Below are positions 44,571 to 53,648 of a stretch of 64,000 nucleotides of DNA, one piece after another (position 1 is the stretch's first letter; each line of letters starts with the position of its first letter). Both the position numbers and the translations under genes were made by a program. The notes under the pieces were generated by a model that was given only the letters and a program-made list of their open reading frames with translations, was not told the origin of the DNA and searched no databases. Source of the stretch: Neorhizobium populisoli (GTDB lineage Bacteria; Pseudomonadota; Alphaproteobacteria; Rhizobiales; Rhizobiaceae). Where the stretch lies: assembly GCF_019430945.1 (NCBI RefSeq), contig NZ_JAHYCB010000004.1, forward strand, positions 310,001-374,000, written 5' to 3'.

Positions 44571-47459
44571 TTGCTCCTGCCGTTCGTCGGAAGCCTTGCC
44601 TCCGCCTTTCTCCTCAACACATCCTCACGTGTCCTGCCGTCATGGATCGCCGGTGCGACAGCGCTCCTGAGCCTGCTAATCGTCGTCGCCGCCTATCCCG
44701 CTGTCTCGGCAGGCGACGCATTGCGCTTCCATGTGGAGTGGATCCCGCAGCTCGGGCTAGACTTCAAGCTTCGGATGGACGGGTTCGCCTGGATGTTCGC
44801 GGTGCTGATCACCGGAATCGGCTTTCTCGTCGTCGTCTATGCCCGTTACTATATTTCCGAGGAAGACCCGGTTCCGCGGTTCTTCTCCTTCCTGCTGGCC
44901 TTCATGGGCGCGATGCTCGGCATCGTCATTAGCGGCAATGTCATCCTGCTGTCGGTCTTCTGGGAGCTGACCAGCATCTTCTCCTTCCTGCTGATCAGCT
45001 ATTGGCACAATACGGCGGCTGCACGTGATGGCGCGCGCATGGCATTGACGATCACCGGTATCGGCGGCTTCTGCCTGCTGATTGGCGTGCTGCTGATCGG
45101 CAACATCGTCGGCAGTTACGATCTCGACAAGATTTTGGCCTCCGGTGACGTCATTCGCGGACATGCTCTCTATACCCCGGCGCTGGTCTTCGTTCTGCTC
45201 GGCGCGTTGACCAAGAGCGCGCAGTTTCCTTTCCATTTCTGGCTGCCGAACGCCATGGCGGCGCCCACACCGGTTTCCGCCTTCCTGCATTCCGCGACGA
45301 TGGTGAAGGCCGGCGTCTTCCTGCTGGCGCGCTTCTGGCCGGCGCTGGCCGGCACCTATGAATGGTTCTGGATCGTCGGCGCATGCGGCATCATCACGCT
45401 TCTGCTCGGCGCCTATTTCGCCATGTTCCAGCAGGACCTGAAAGGCCTGCTCGCTTATTCGACGATCAGCCATCTCGGGCTGATCACCACGCTGCTCAGC
45501 CTCGGGAGCCCGCTTGCGACGGTGGCGGCGATCTTCCACATGCTGAACCACGCGACCTTCAAGGCATCGCTGTTCATGGCGGCCGGCATTATCGATCACG
45601 AGACCGGTACGCGGGACATGCGACGATTAAGCGGGCTTTTCCGCTACATGCCGATCACCGCGACGCTCGCCATGGTGGCGAGCGCCGCCATGGCCGGCGT
45701 GCCGCTGCTGAACGGCTTTCTGTCGAAGGAAATGTTCTTCGCCGAGGCGGTGGAAACCCATGCGGATTCGATCCTCGACCGTATCCTGCCCTATGTTGCA
45801 ACGCTTGCCGGTGCCTTCAGCGTCGCCTATTCGCTGCGCTTCATTCACATGGTGTTTTTCGGCCCGCCGCCGACCAAGCTGCCGAAGGAAACACCGCACG
45901 AGCCGCCGCACTGGATGCGTTTCCCGATCGAGCTTCTGGTCGTGATCTGCCTGATCGTCGGCATCGCACCGGCCATGTCGGTCGGCCCTTTCCTGCACAC
46001 TGCCGTATCGAGCGTGCTCGGCGCACAGACACCGGAATACAGCCTTGCCGTCTGGCACGGTTTCAACGTGCCGCTGATGATGAGCATTACCGCGCTTCTC
46101 GGCGGCGCCGCCCTCTATTGGGTTCTGCGCGATTATCTGCAGCGTTGCGACGACGGACCGCCGATCTTCCGCCGGCTCCGCGGCCAGCGCATCTTCGAGC
46201 GTATTCTCGTCGAGGTTTCCTGGCGTTGGGCACGCATGGCCGAAAAGCGTATCGGCACGCGAAACCTGCAGCCGCAGATGCGCTGGGTCGTCGCGACGGG
46301 CTTCTTCGCGGGTCTCCTGCCACTTTATCTCTCGGGTTTCGAAACGCGGCCGTTCGCATTCACGGGCGTCGATACGGCATTTGCCGCGCTCTGGGCGCTT
46401 GGCGTCTGCCTGGCGCTCGGAACGGCCTGGCTCGCCAAATACCATCGTCTTGCGGCATTGGTCATGCTGGGCGGCGTCGGGCTGATCGTCTGCACCACGT
46501 TCGTCTGGCTGTCCGCACCCGACCTCGCCATCACCCAGCTCCTCGTCGAAATCGTCACCACGGTTCTCATCCTGCTCGGCCTGCGCTGGCTGCCGAAACG
46601 GTCTGAGGGGATCGACGACACGATCACGCTGCGTGCCCGCTTCCGACGTTTCCGCGACCTGGCGCTGGCAGTGGCCTGCGGCATCGGCATGACCTTCATT
46701 TCCTATGCCGTCATGACCATGCCGGTGCCGGATGCGATCGCCAACTATTTCCTCGATAACGCCTATTCGGAAGGTGGCGGCCGCAACGTCGTCAACGTCA
46801 TCCTTGTCGACTTCCGCGGCTTCGACACCCTCGGCGAAATCACCGTTCTCGGTGTCGTGGCGCTGACCGTCTACGCGCTCCTGCGACGTTTCCGCCCGGC
46901 GGACGACAGCATGGGCATGCCGGAGCAACAGCAGATCCAGAACCGCTTCGACGAGGAACGGCCGGAGCGTTCCGCCGGCGATACGGTGCGCGATTATCTG
47001 CTGGTGCCCTCCGTCATCATGCAGTGGCTGTTTCCGATCATCGTTACTTTCGCGGTCTATATCTTCCTGCGGGGGCATGATCTTCCGGGTGGCGGTTTCT
47101 CGGCCGGCCTGACGCTGTCGATCGCCTTCCTGCTGCAATATCTTGCTGGCGGCACGCGTTGGGCGGAGGACCGTATCCGCATTCTGCCGCTGCGCTGGAT
47201 GGGGGCCGGCATGTTGACGGCAACGGTAACCGGCATCGGCGCCTGGTTCTTCGGTTATCCGTTCCTGACGTCGCATTTCCAGTATGTCGAGCTGCCGCTG
47301 ATCGGCAAAATGCCCGCAGCAAGCGCGCTGCTCTTCGATCTCGGTGTCTTTTCGCTCGTCGTCGGATCGACCGTTCTGATCCTCGTTGCGTTGGCACACC
47401 AGTCGATCCGTATCAATCGTCTGAGGACGATCGAGTCGGATAAGGCGAAGGAGGCCTGA
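44571..47459 (+). CDS. mrpA: Na+/H+ antiporter subunit A (fused MrpA/MrpB)
   Basis: 962 residues counted from TTG 44571. NADH-dehydrogenase-like proton-channel domain over about 50-430 (NVILLSVFWELTSIFSFLLISYWH; KSAQFPFHFWLPNAMAAPTPVSAFLHSATMVKAG), MbhD-like helices near 640-720, and a C-terminal MrpB-type domain (SVIMQWLFPIIVTFAVYIFLRGHDLPGGGFSAGL). The start is uncertain: in-frame codons run back to ATA 44538 (ATA-ACG-CTT-GAG...) with no ATG or GTG, and 44571 removes part of the first helix. It is the largest subunit of a multi-protein Na+(K+)/H+ antiporter for pH and salt tolerance. Confidence 0.9.
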   Translation: MLLPFVGSLASAFLLNTSSRVLPSWIAGATALLSLLIVVAAYPAVSAGDALRFHVEWIPQLGLDFKLRMDGFAWMFAVLITGIGFLVVVYARYYISEEDPVPRFFSFLLAFMGAMLGIVISGNVILLSVFWELTSIFSFLLISYWHNTAAARDGARMALTITGIGGFCLLIGVLLIGNIVGSYDLDKILASGDVIRGHALYTPALVFVLLGALTKSAQFPFHFWLPNAMAAPTPVSAFLHSATMVKAGVFLLARFWPALAGTYEWFWIVGACGIITLLLGAYFAMFQQDLKGLLAYSTISHLGLITTLLSLGSPLATVAAIFHMLNHATFKASLFMAAGIIDHETGTRDMRRLSGLFRYMPITATLAMVASAAMAGVPLLNGFLSKEMFFAEAVETHADSILDRILPYVATLAGAFSVAYSLRFIHMVFFGPPPTKLPKETPHEPPHWMRFPIELLVVICLIVGIAPAMSVGPFLHTAVSSVLGAQTPEYSLAVWHGFNVPLMMSITALLGGAALYWVLRDYLQRCDDGPPIFRRLRGQRIFERILVEVSWRWARMAEKRIGTRNLQPQMRWVVATGFFAGLLPLYLSGFETRPFAFTGVDTAFAALWALGVCLALGTAWLAKYHRLAALVMLGGVGLIVCTTFVWLSAPDLAITQLLVEIVTTVLILLGLRWLPKRSEGIDDTITLRARFRRFRDLALAVACGIGMTFISYAVMTMPVPDAIANYFLDNAYSEGGGRNVVNVILVDFRGFDTLGEITVLGVVALTVYALLRRFRPADDSMGMPEQQQIQNRFDEERPERSAGDTVRDYLLVPSVIMQWLFPIIVTFAVYIFLRGHDLPGGGFSAGLTLSIAFLLQYLAGGTRWAEDRIRILPLRWMGAGMLTATVTGIGAWFFGYPFLTSHFQYVELPLIGKMPAASALLFDLGVFSLVVGSTVLILVALAHQSIRINRLRTIESDKAKEA

Positions 47460-47797
47460 TGGAAATCATCCTTTCGATCGCCATCGGCGTCATGACCAGC
47501 TGCGGTGTGTGGCTGATCCTGCGTCCGCGCACATATCAGGTCATCATCGGACTTTCGCTGCTGTCCTATGCCGTGAACCTCTTCATCTTCGGCGTCGGCG
47601 GCGTGAAGACCAATGTCCCGCCGATCCTGACGGATGGCGTTTCCACCTCGTCGCTTGCCGATCCGGTGCCGCAGGCGCTGGTGCTGACGGCGATCGTCAT
47701 CGGTTTTGCGACCACCGCGCTCTTCCTCGTCGTGCTGCTTGCCTCCCGCGGCCTGACCGGCACCGACCATGTGGACGGGAGGAGCGATCCGAAATGA
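47459..47797 (+). CDS. mrpC: Na+/H+ antiporter subunit C
   Basis: 112 residues with three membrane helices, homologous to NuoK. MEIILSIAIGVMTSCGVWLILRP, then VIIGLSLLSYAVNLFIFGVGG and DPVPQALVLTAIVIGFATTALFLVVLL. ATG overlaps the mrpA stop as TGATG and its own stop overlaps mrpD as ATGA, showing translational coupling throughout the operon. Confidence 0.93.
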   Translation: MEIILSIAIGVMTSCGVWLILRPRTYQVIIGLSLLSYAVNLFIFGVGGVKTNVPPILTDGVSTSSLADPVPQALVLTAIVIGFATTALFLVVLLASRGLTGTDHVDGRSDPK

Positions 47798-49419
47798 ACG
47801 GCTGGACGCACCATCTCATCATCGCGCCGATCCTCATCCCGCTTCTTGCTGCGGCGCTCCTGCTTTTCATCGACGAGCGGCAGCGCGTCGCCAAGGCGAT
47901 GGTCAGCCTTGCCGCAGCGATCATCCTCTGCTTCGTTTCGATCGTCCTCTTCGAGATAGAGAGCGGACCGAACGCTTTCGAAGGTGTCTACCTGCTCGGC
48001 AATTGGTCGGCACCCTTCGGCATCGTATTGGTGCTGGACGGCCTGTCGGCGCTGATGCTGCTGCTCACTTCGGTGATCGGCGTTGCCGCGCTGGTTTATT
48101 CGCTGGCGCGCTGGCACGCGGTTGGTGCGCATTTCCACACCATGTTCCAGCTGCTGTTGATGGGCGTCAATGGCGCGTTTTTGACAGGCGACCTCTTCAA
48201 CCTCTTCGTTTTCTTCGAGGTGATGCTTGCTGCGTCCTACGGTCTTCTGCTGCACGGCTCCGGTCCGCTGCGCGTCAAGGCCGGCATGCACTACATCGCT
48301 GTCAACCTCGCGGCGGCACTGCTGTTCCTGATCGGCGTCAGCCTGATCTACGGCACGGCCGGCACGCTTAATATGGCGGACCTTGCAGCCCGTATTCCAC
48401 AGATCGAGCCGGACCGGCGCATGTTGATGGAGGCGGGCGCCGGCGTGCTCGGTATCGCCTTCCTGATCAAGGCCGGCATGTGGCCGCTCTGCTTCTGGCT
48501 GCCGACGGCTTATAGCGCGGCGTCGGCTCCGGTTGCGGGCGTTTTCGCCATCCTCAGCAAGCTCGGCATCTATGTCATCCTGCGCCTCACCATGCTTCTC
48601 TTCAGCGATGGGCCTTCCGCCGGGTTCGGTTCGACATTCCTGCTCTATGGCGGAATCGCAACGCTGATCTTCGGCACGATCGGTGTGCTTGCCTCCCAGG
48701 CGCTTGGTCGCCTCGCGGGCTTTTCGGTTCTGGTGTCCTCCGGCACGCTGCTGATGGTGCTCGGGATTAGCGACGGGGCGGTTTCGTCAGGCGCGTTGCT
48801 TTATCTCGTCAGCTCGACGCTGACGATCAGCGCCTTCTTCATGCTGATCGAACTCGTCGAACGCGGTCAGGATGCAGGCGCCAACGTTCTGGCCGTCACC
48901 ATGGAAGCCTATGGCGATGCCGACGAGTACGAGCCGGAAGAGGGCGACGGCGTCACCATGCCCGGCACGATGGCGATCCTCGGCACATGTTTTGCCGCCT
49001 GCGCCATCCTGCTCTCCGGCCTGCCGCCGCTGTCGGGCTTTATCGCCAAATTTGCCATGCTTTCGGCGATGATGGGCACGGGCGCGATCGGCGTGCCGCC
49101 GACGGCCGCGATCTGGACGCTGGTCATTCTGGTCATCCTCTCGGGCGTCGCAGCCCTGATTTCCATGACCCGCGCCGGCATCCGGACCTTCTGGACTTCG
49201 ATCGAAGGCACGGTGCCGCGCGTGCTGGTGATCGAGATCGTGCCGGTCATGTTTCTGCTGGCCCTGACGCTGGCGCTGACGGTGCAGGCCGGGCCGGCCA
49301 TGCAATATATGGACACGACCATCCGCACGCTCGCCAATCCGAAACTCTATATCGATGCGGTGCGCAATGCGGCCGTCATACCGGGCGTCGAATTCGATAC
49401 GGGAAAGGAGGGACATTGA
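47794..49419 (+). CDS. mrpD: Na+/H+ antiporter subunit D
   Basis: 541 residues from ATG 47794; the frame is open further upstream only as a shadow of mrpC. About 14 membrane helices with the antiporter-type core LFNLFVFFEVMLAASYGLLLHG and FLIKAGMWPLCFWLPTAYSAASAPVAGVFAILSKLGIYVILR, which keep the conserved Glu and Lys of proton channels. It pairs with MrpA as the second ion-translocating subunit. Confidence 0.94.
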   Translation: MNGWTHHLIIAPILIPLLAAALLLFIDERQRVAKAMVSLAAAIILCFVSIVLFEIESGPNAFEGVYLLGNWSAPFGIVLVLDGLSALMLLLTSVIGVAALVYSLARWHAVGAHFHTMFQLLLMGVNGAFLTGDLFNLFVFFEVMLAASYGLLLHGSGPLRVKAGMHYIAVNLAAALLFLIGVSLIYGTAGTLNMADLAARIPQIEPDRRMLMEAGAGVLGIAFLIKAGMWPLCFWLPTAYSAASAPVAGVFAILSKLGIYVILRLTMLLFSDGPSAGFGSTFLLYGGIATLIFGTIGVLASQALGRLAGFSVLVSSGTLLMVLGISDGAVSSGALLYLVSSTLTISAFFMLIELVERGQDAGANVLAVTMEAYGDADEYEPEEGDGVTMPGTMAILGTCFAACAILLSGLPPLSGFIAKFAMLSAMMGTGAIGVPPTAAIWTLVILVILSGVAALISMTRAGIRTFWTSIEGTVPRVLVIEIVPVMFLLALTLALTVQAGPAMQYMDTTIRTLANPKLYIDAVRNAAVIPGVEFDTGKEGH

Positions 49420-49895
49420 TGCTTCCCTATCCGATCCTGACCTTGATGCTGGTTCTGATGTGGTTGCTCTTGAACGGCTTCACGCTCGGCCATCTGCTGC
49501 TTGGCATCGTCGTTGCGGTCTTCGCCTCCTGGGCCATGGCGTCGCTCCGGCCGGAAAAGCCGAAATTCGGCAAATGGTATCTGCTGCCCAAGCTCTTCGG
49601 CATCGTGCTTTACGACGTCGCGGTCTCCAACCTGCACGTCGCCAAGGTCATTCTGAGAGCGGGATCGCGCAAGCACAATCCAGGTTTCCTGGCGATCGAC
49701 CTCGAAATCCGCGATCATTTCGCCATCGCCGTGCTCGCCGTCGTTCTGACCAGCACGCCGGGCTCCGCCTGGCTGGAATACGATTCCAACGACAATACCG
49801 TGCTTCTGCATGTGCTCGACATCGACAACGAAGCCGCCTGGCGTGATACAATCAAGAACCGTTACGAAAAGCTGTTGATGGAGATATTCGCATGA
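49419..49895 (+). CDS. mrpE: Na+/H+ antiporter subunit E
   Basis: 158 residues from ATG 49419, overlapping the mrpD stop (TGATG). Two N-terminal membrane helices (ILTLMLVLMWLLLNGFTLGHLLLGIVVAVFASWAM), a third near 60-80, then a soluble tail with ITSTPGSAW-like wording (VLTSTPGSAWLEY) and HVLDIDNEAAW, both diagnostic of MrpE. Confidence 0.93.
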   Translation: MLPYPILTLMLVLMWLLLNGFTLGHLLLGIVVAVFASWAMASLRPEKPKFGKWYLLPKLFGIVLYDVAVSNLHVAKVILRAGSRKHNPGFLAIDLEIRDHFAIAVLAVVLTSTPGSAWLEYDSNDNTVLLHVLDIDNEAAWRDTIKNRYEKLLMEIFA

Positions 49896-50173
49896 GCGCC
49901 ATCATCATCTTCACCGCCGTCGCCATCGCCCAGCTGATGCTGGCGGCTGCCATGGCGCTCGCCTCGATCCGCATGTTCCGCGGCCCCCGCGCGCAGGACC
50001 GGATCATCGGGCTCGATACGCTCTATATCAACGCCATGCTGCTGCTCGTCACCTTTGGCATCGGCACCGGCCGCGTCATCTATTTCGAGGCGGCGCTGGT
50101 GATCGGCATGTTGGGTTTCGTGGCGACGGTGGCGCTGGCGAAGTTCCTGATGCGCGGCGAGGTGATCGAATGA
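49892..50173 (+). CDS. mrpF: Na+/H+ antiporter subunit F
   Basis: 93 residues with three membrane helices: IIIFTAVAIAQLMLAAAMALASI, LYINAMLLLVTFGIGTG and AALVIGMLGFVATVALAKFLM, plus the conserved RGPRAQDRIIGLD loop. ATGA overlaps with mrpE and mrpG. Confidence 0.93.
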   Translation: MSAIIIFTAVAIAQLMLAAAMALASIRMFRGPRAQDRIIGLDTLYINAMLLLVTFGIGTGRVIYFEAALVIGMLGFVATVALAKFLMRGEVIE

Positions 50174-50559
50174 TGGTGAATGCTGCCGATATTCCTCTCT
50201 GGGCGGCAGTCGCCGTCGCCTTCTTCCTGCTGGTCGGCGCAACGCTGGCCTTGATCGGCGCGATCGGTTTCGTGCGGCTTCCGACCTTCTATGAGCGCAT
50301 CCATGCGCCGACGCTCGGCACCAGCTGGGGAATCGGCGGCATCATGGTCGCCTCGATGATCTTTTTTTCCGTTGCTGCTTCGCGGATCGCCATCCACGAA
50401 ATCCTGATCGGCATTTTCGTGACGGTCACGACGCCGATCACCTTCATGTTGCTCGCCCGCGCTGCTCTTCACCGCGACCGCGCCGAACAGAACGGCAAGG
50501 CACCGGACAAGCATACGGGGAGTGGGAGTGGTCCTGAAGAAATTCAGGATGAAGCGTAA
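50170..50559 (+). CDS. mrpG: Na+/H+ antiporter subunit G
   Basis: 129 residues; starts at ATG 50170 overlapping mrpF, with a second ATG directly after it. Three membrane helices and the conserved LIGAIGFVRLPTFYERIHAPTLGTSWG segment. A charged 25-residue C-terminal tail (HRDRAEQNGKAPDKHTGSG) is longer than the core needs. It closes the mrpA'CDEFG set. Confidence 0.93.
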   Translation: MMVNAADIPLWAAVAVAFFLLVGATLALIGAIGFVRLPTFYERIHAPTLGTSWGIGGIMVASMIFFSVAASRIAIHEILIGIFVTVTTPITFMLLARAALHRDRAEQNGKAPDKHTGSGSGPEEIQDEA

Positions 50560-50625
50560 AACACTCTCTACGCGGTCATTTTCGGATCAAAACCCCGGGT
50601 AAACGATGACTGGGCTGGCTTCGCT

Positions 50626-52428
50626 TCAGCCTCTCACCTGCTCCAATGCCTTTGTCGTTTCCTCGCGGCCGATCGGGCGGCCGAAGCGATATCCCTGGAC
50701 GAACGGGCAGCCAAGGCGCTGAAGGCGTTGGGACTGATCGGCGGTTTCGACACCTTCGGCCACAATACGGACGCCGAGCCCGGCGGCCATGTCTAGGATC
50801 GCCTTGACGATCACTTCTCCGACACCATCCGGCATGCGATCGACGAACGTCTTGTCGATCTTGACGATATCGACGGGCATATCCAGCAGATGTGTGAGTG
50901 ACGCGTAGCCGGTTCCGAAATCGTCGAGCGCCACGCTAAGCCCGTCGGAACGCATATCCTCGATCGTCTGGGCCACCTTGCGGTCGCCGACATCCATGTA
51001 GACCGACTCGGTCACTTCGATGACGACGCGATCCAGCGGAATGTCCTTGGCCGCAAACGATTTCAGAATACGTTCGCGCAGGTTTCCCTGGGCGAAATCG
51101 GCCATGGAAACGTTGATGCTGACATATTGGAGATCGACGGACTGATCCAGCCAGTATCGGAGATCGTTTGCGACGAGTTCAAGCATGCGGTCGGTCAGCA
51201 GATGTCCCATGGAGAGATCCTGCAGCGCATCCGCAAACTGTCCGGCGGAGATGATCTGACCCTCGGCGGTTCTCAATCTGCAGAGCGCTTCGAGACCAAC
51301 GATCTTCTGCGTATCGAGCCGAACGATGGGCTGATAATGCGCCTCGATGCGGTTTTCGGCCAGCGCGCTGAGCACCGCCTGCAGGGTGCGGAAACGCTGT
51401 GCGATCGCATCGGCGAGATCGTCCGTATAAAGGGCAAAACTTCCGCGGGCGGTGTTCTTGGCATGATGCAGCGCCAGATTGGCCTGCTGAAGAAATGTCG
51501 CGACATCCGGGGGCCGGGAAGGGTCGGAAATGGTAGCTCCGCAGCTGACCGAAAGCGGAAAGGCATGTGTGACCTGCCGCAGCGTCCGGCTCTCGACGGC
51601 CTGAATGATCTGCGTCGCAATGACATTGATCTCTGCCACGGATTTATTGGCAATCAGGACGGCGAATTCGTCGGCATCGACCCTGAAGACTGTTTTCTCG
51701 CCGGTTTTCTGGGTAATCGTGCGCCCGACCTCGACGATAAGGCTGTCTCCGATCGCATGGCCGAAGGCATCGTTGACGCGGCCCAGATGATCGATGTCGA
51801 ACAGCAGGACGGCGAGCGGTTCGGTCGTCGCCTTCGCTGTTGCCTCCAGGGTCTCGATGAAATTGGCGCGATTGCCGAGCCCGGTCAGCGTGTCGAAATA
51901 TGCGAGCCGAACGTTCTCCGCCTTGACCTCTTCCCGTTCCAGTACGATTGAGCAAAGATCGACGCAATCTGCAACGATGGTCTGCTCCTTAGCTGTCGGG
52001 CCGCGGTTTTCGCGATAATAAAAGCCGAACGCGCCGAGCACGCGCCCGTCGCTTCGCATGATCGGGCTCGACCAGCAGGCTTTGACACCGTGTTCCTGAA
52101 GCAGGATATCGGCCAGTGACTGATACGGAGCCCAACGCGGATCGCCGAAGATATCCTCGACAGCAACGGGCCTGCGCAAAAAGGCGGCTGTGCCGCACGA
52201 ACCGACGCCGGGCCCGATCTCGATCCCATCCAGTGCCTGGGAATAGGTCTTTGAAATGCTCTCGCCGGCAAGAGGATGGATCAGCCCAGCCTGGTCGATC
52301 GTTACGATCGAGCAGAGCACCCCGTCGGCAAGCTGTTCGGCATGCCGGCAAATGGCGTTGCCGGCTTCTTCGATTGTGCTGCCACGCGCAAGCATATCCA
52401 GGATGTCCTGCTGAAGCTTTCTCCGCAT
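50626..52428 (-). CDS. GAF-GGDEF-EAL cyclic-di-GMP protein with degenerate GGDEF
   Basis: 600 residues from ATG 52426-52428 (MRRKLQQDILDMLARGSTIEE), chosen for the GAGGAAGT site ahead of it; a longer frame begins at 52464. GAF sensor at about 15-165 (GPGVGSCGTAAFLRRPVAVEDIF), GGDEF domain at about 180-330 and EAL domain at about 350-595. The cyclase signature reads RVDADEFAVL, so both glycines are lost and cyclase activity is doubtful. The EAL domain keeps EALCR, VEVTES, DDFGTGYASL and AEGVET, so it should be an active c-di-GMP phosphodiesterase, controlled by the GAF input. No signal peptide or membrane helix. Confidence 0.92.
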   Translation of the reverse strand: MRRKLQQDILDMLARGSTIEEAGNAICRHAEQLADGVLCSIVTIDQAGLIHPLAGESISKTYSQALDGIEIGPGVGSCGTAAFLRRPVAVEDIFGDPRWAPYQSLADILLQEHGVKACWSSPIMRSDGRVLGAFGFYYRENRGPTAKEQTIVADCVDLCSIVLEREEVKAENVRLAYFDTLTGLGNRANFIETLEATAKATTEPLAVLLFDIDHLGRVNDAFGHAIGDSLIVEVGRTITQKTGEKTVFRVDADEFAVLIANKSVAEINVIATQIIQAVESRTLRQVTHAFPLSVSCGATISDPSRPPDVATFLQQANLALHHAKNTARGSFALYTDDLADAIAQRFRTLQAVLSALAENRIEAHYQPIVRLDTQKIVGLEALCRLRTAEGQIISAGQFADALQDLSMGHLLTDRMLELVANDLRYWLDQSVDLQYVSINVSMADFAQGNLRERILKSFAAKDIPLDRVVIEVTESVYMDVGDRKVAQTIEDMRSDGLSVALDDFGTGYASLTHLLDMPVDIVKIDKTFVDRMPDGVGEVIVKAILDMAAGLGVRIVAEGVETADQSQRLQRLGCPFVQGYRFGRPIGREETTKALEQVRG

Positions 52429-52575
52429 AGTCAACTTCCTCGGATTCTTGCCCACCGGCGTCATGATTCGAAGTTAGCGAATGATGACCGGACAATAGTG
52501 TGTATCTCGTTACTCTTTTATCTCTAAATAGCGGGCAAGTAAGTTCAAATTGCACATCGAAGAAAACTTAGAGGA

Positions 52576-52980
52576 ATGCTGCGTATCTTCTATGCCCCGG
52601 AGACTGCACCATTCCCGCATAGGGTGTATCTAGGCTTGCGAAGTACAAGCGAAGCGGGGAAGCTTGGAGAGTATGCAGGGATATTGGTCCCGGAGGATAA
52701 TCTCGCCCGGGACCCGGAAACATCATTGCTGTGGAATATTGGCGACCTTGACGAGGTAGGCCCAGGCGGCGATGCATTGGCCGAAGGTGCTTTCGGCCTT
52801 GCCTTCTGCTCGGTTTCCGCCGGCATATTCGATCATGAAGACCATCTGGTGGCTGCCATGACCATTCTCGGCATGAGCGGTCGCACCGATCTTTCCGCCG
52901 GAAGCAATGCAGCGCAGCTTCTTCAGAAAACTGCTGACGAACTTTCCGCTGCGCTTGGATCGACGGCAGGTGCGCGATAA
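52576..52980 (+). pseudogene. IclR-like C-terminal fragment
   Basis: 134 codons. The last 65 residues (EGAFGLAFCSVSAGIFDHEDHLVAAMTILGMSGRTDLSAGSNAAQLLQKTADELSAALG) resemble the end of the IclR effector domain. The first 60 are not recognised, no helix-turn-helix is present, and a stop lies 34 bases upstream. A GAGGA sequence touches the ATG directly, too close for a good ribosome site. I read it as a truncated regulator remnant; it could instead be a small expressed protein. It precedes the cyclophilin and binding-protein genes on the same strand. Confidence 0.4.
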
Positions 52981-53026
52981 CGTTCACAGCTCCATGACAG
53001 ACCCTCAAGCAAAAGGACGTTTTTAG

Positions 53027-53557
53027 ATGCCCACGATTTCCGATCCGATGGTTGCCTTCGATACGAGACTTGGAAGGTTTGTTGTCCGCCTGTTCCAGGA
53101 ACAGTCTCCCATCTCCACGGACAATCTGCTTCAGCGGATCGAGACCGGGCTTTTTGCCGGTTCGACCATCTATCGTATCGTGAACATGAAAAATCAGGAG
53201 GATACCGTTCCCGCGAAGATCGAGGTCATCCAGTTCGGTTATCCGTCTGACAAGCCGCGGGAAAACGATCCGCCGCCGATCGCGCACGAGACGACTGAAA
53301 AGAGCGGGCTTAAGCATGTGGACGGAACCCTGTCCATGGCGCGACTTGCGCCGGGTACCGCAGGGCCGGCCTTCTTCATCTGCATCGGCGATCAACCGGA
53401 ACTCGACTACGGCGGTCGTCGGAACCCCGATGGCCAGGGCTTTGCAGCTTTCGGGCAAGTCGTGGAAGGAATGGATGTCGTCCGGGCGATCTACGCGCTT
53501 GGTGAAAAACAGCAACAGATTTCGAACCCGGTCCCGATCGAAGCCGTTCGGCTTTAA
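53027..53557 (+). CDS. Cyclophilin-type peptidyl-prolyl isomerase
   Basis: 176 residues from ATG 53027, AAAGGA ribosome site 10 bases before. Cyclophilin features: VAFDTRLGRFVVRLFQEQSPISTDNLLQRIETGLFAGSTIYRIV, GTLSMARLAPGTAGPAFFICIGDQPELDYGG and GFAAFGQVVEGMDVVRAIY. Several active-site positions differ from the usual FHR...Q set (YRIV, then EVIQFG), so activity may be reduced. No signal peptide. It lies 91 bases before an exported binding protein, an odd partner. Confidence 0.85.
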   Translation: MPTISDPMVAFDTRLGRFVVRLFQEQSPISTDNLLQRIETGLFAGSTIYRIVNMKNQEDTVPAKIEVIQFGYPSDKPRENDPPPIAHETTEKSGLKHVDGTLSMARLAPGTAGPAFFICIGDQPELDYGGRRNPDGQGFAAFGQVVEGMDVVRAIYALGEKQQQISNPVPIEAVRL

Positions 53558-53582
53558 CGGCGCGGCCGGTGGCCCAAGTCGA

Positions 53583-53611
53583 TTGACACGCTGGAAAGCG
53601 TAGCTGATAAA
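53583..53611 (+). promoter_or_regulatory. Predicted sigma-70-type promoter of the third binding-protein gene
   Basis: TTGACA at 53583-53588, 17-base spacer, GATAAA at 53606-53611, followed at once by the palindrome TTGATCAA (53612-53619). It sits 38 bases before ATG 53649, so the binding protein can be transcribed apart from the cyclophilin gene. Confidence 0.55.
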
Positions 53612-53648
53612 TTGATCAAATATGACGATAACAATAAAGGGAACGCAT

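Noticed and set aside
45627..47399. A 590-codon minus-strand open frame
   Set aside because: Antisense shadow of mrpA; no hydrophobic or domain structure.
52568..53515. A 315-codon minus-strand open frame
   Set aside because: Overlaps the cyclophilin gene antisense and lacks recognisable protein features.
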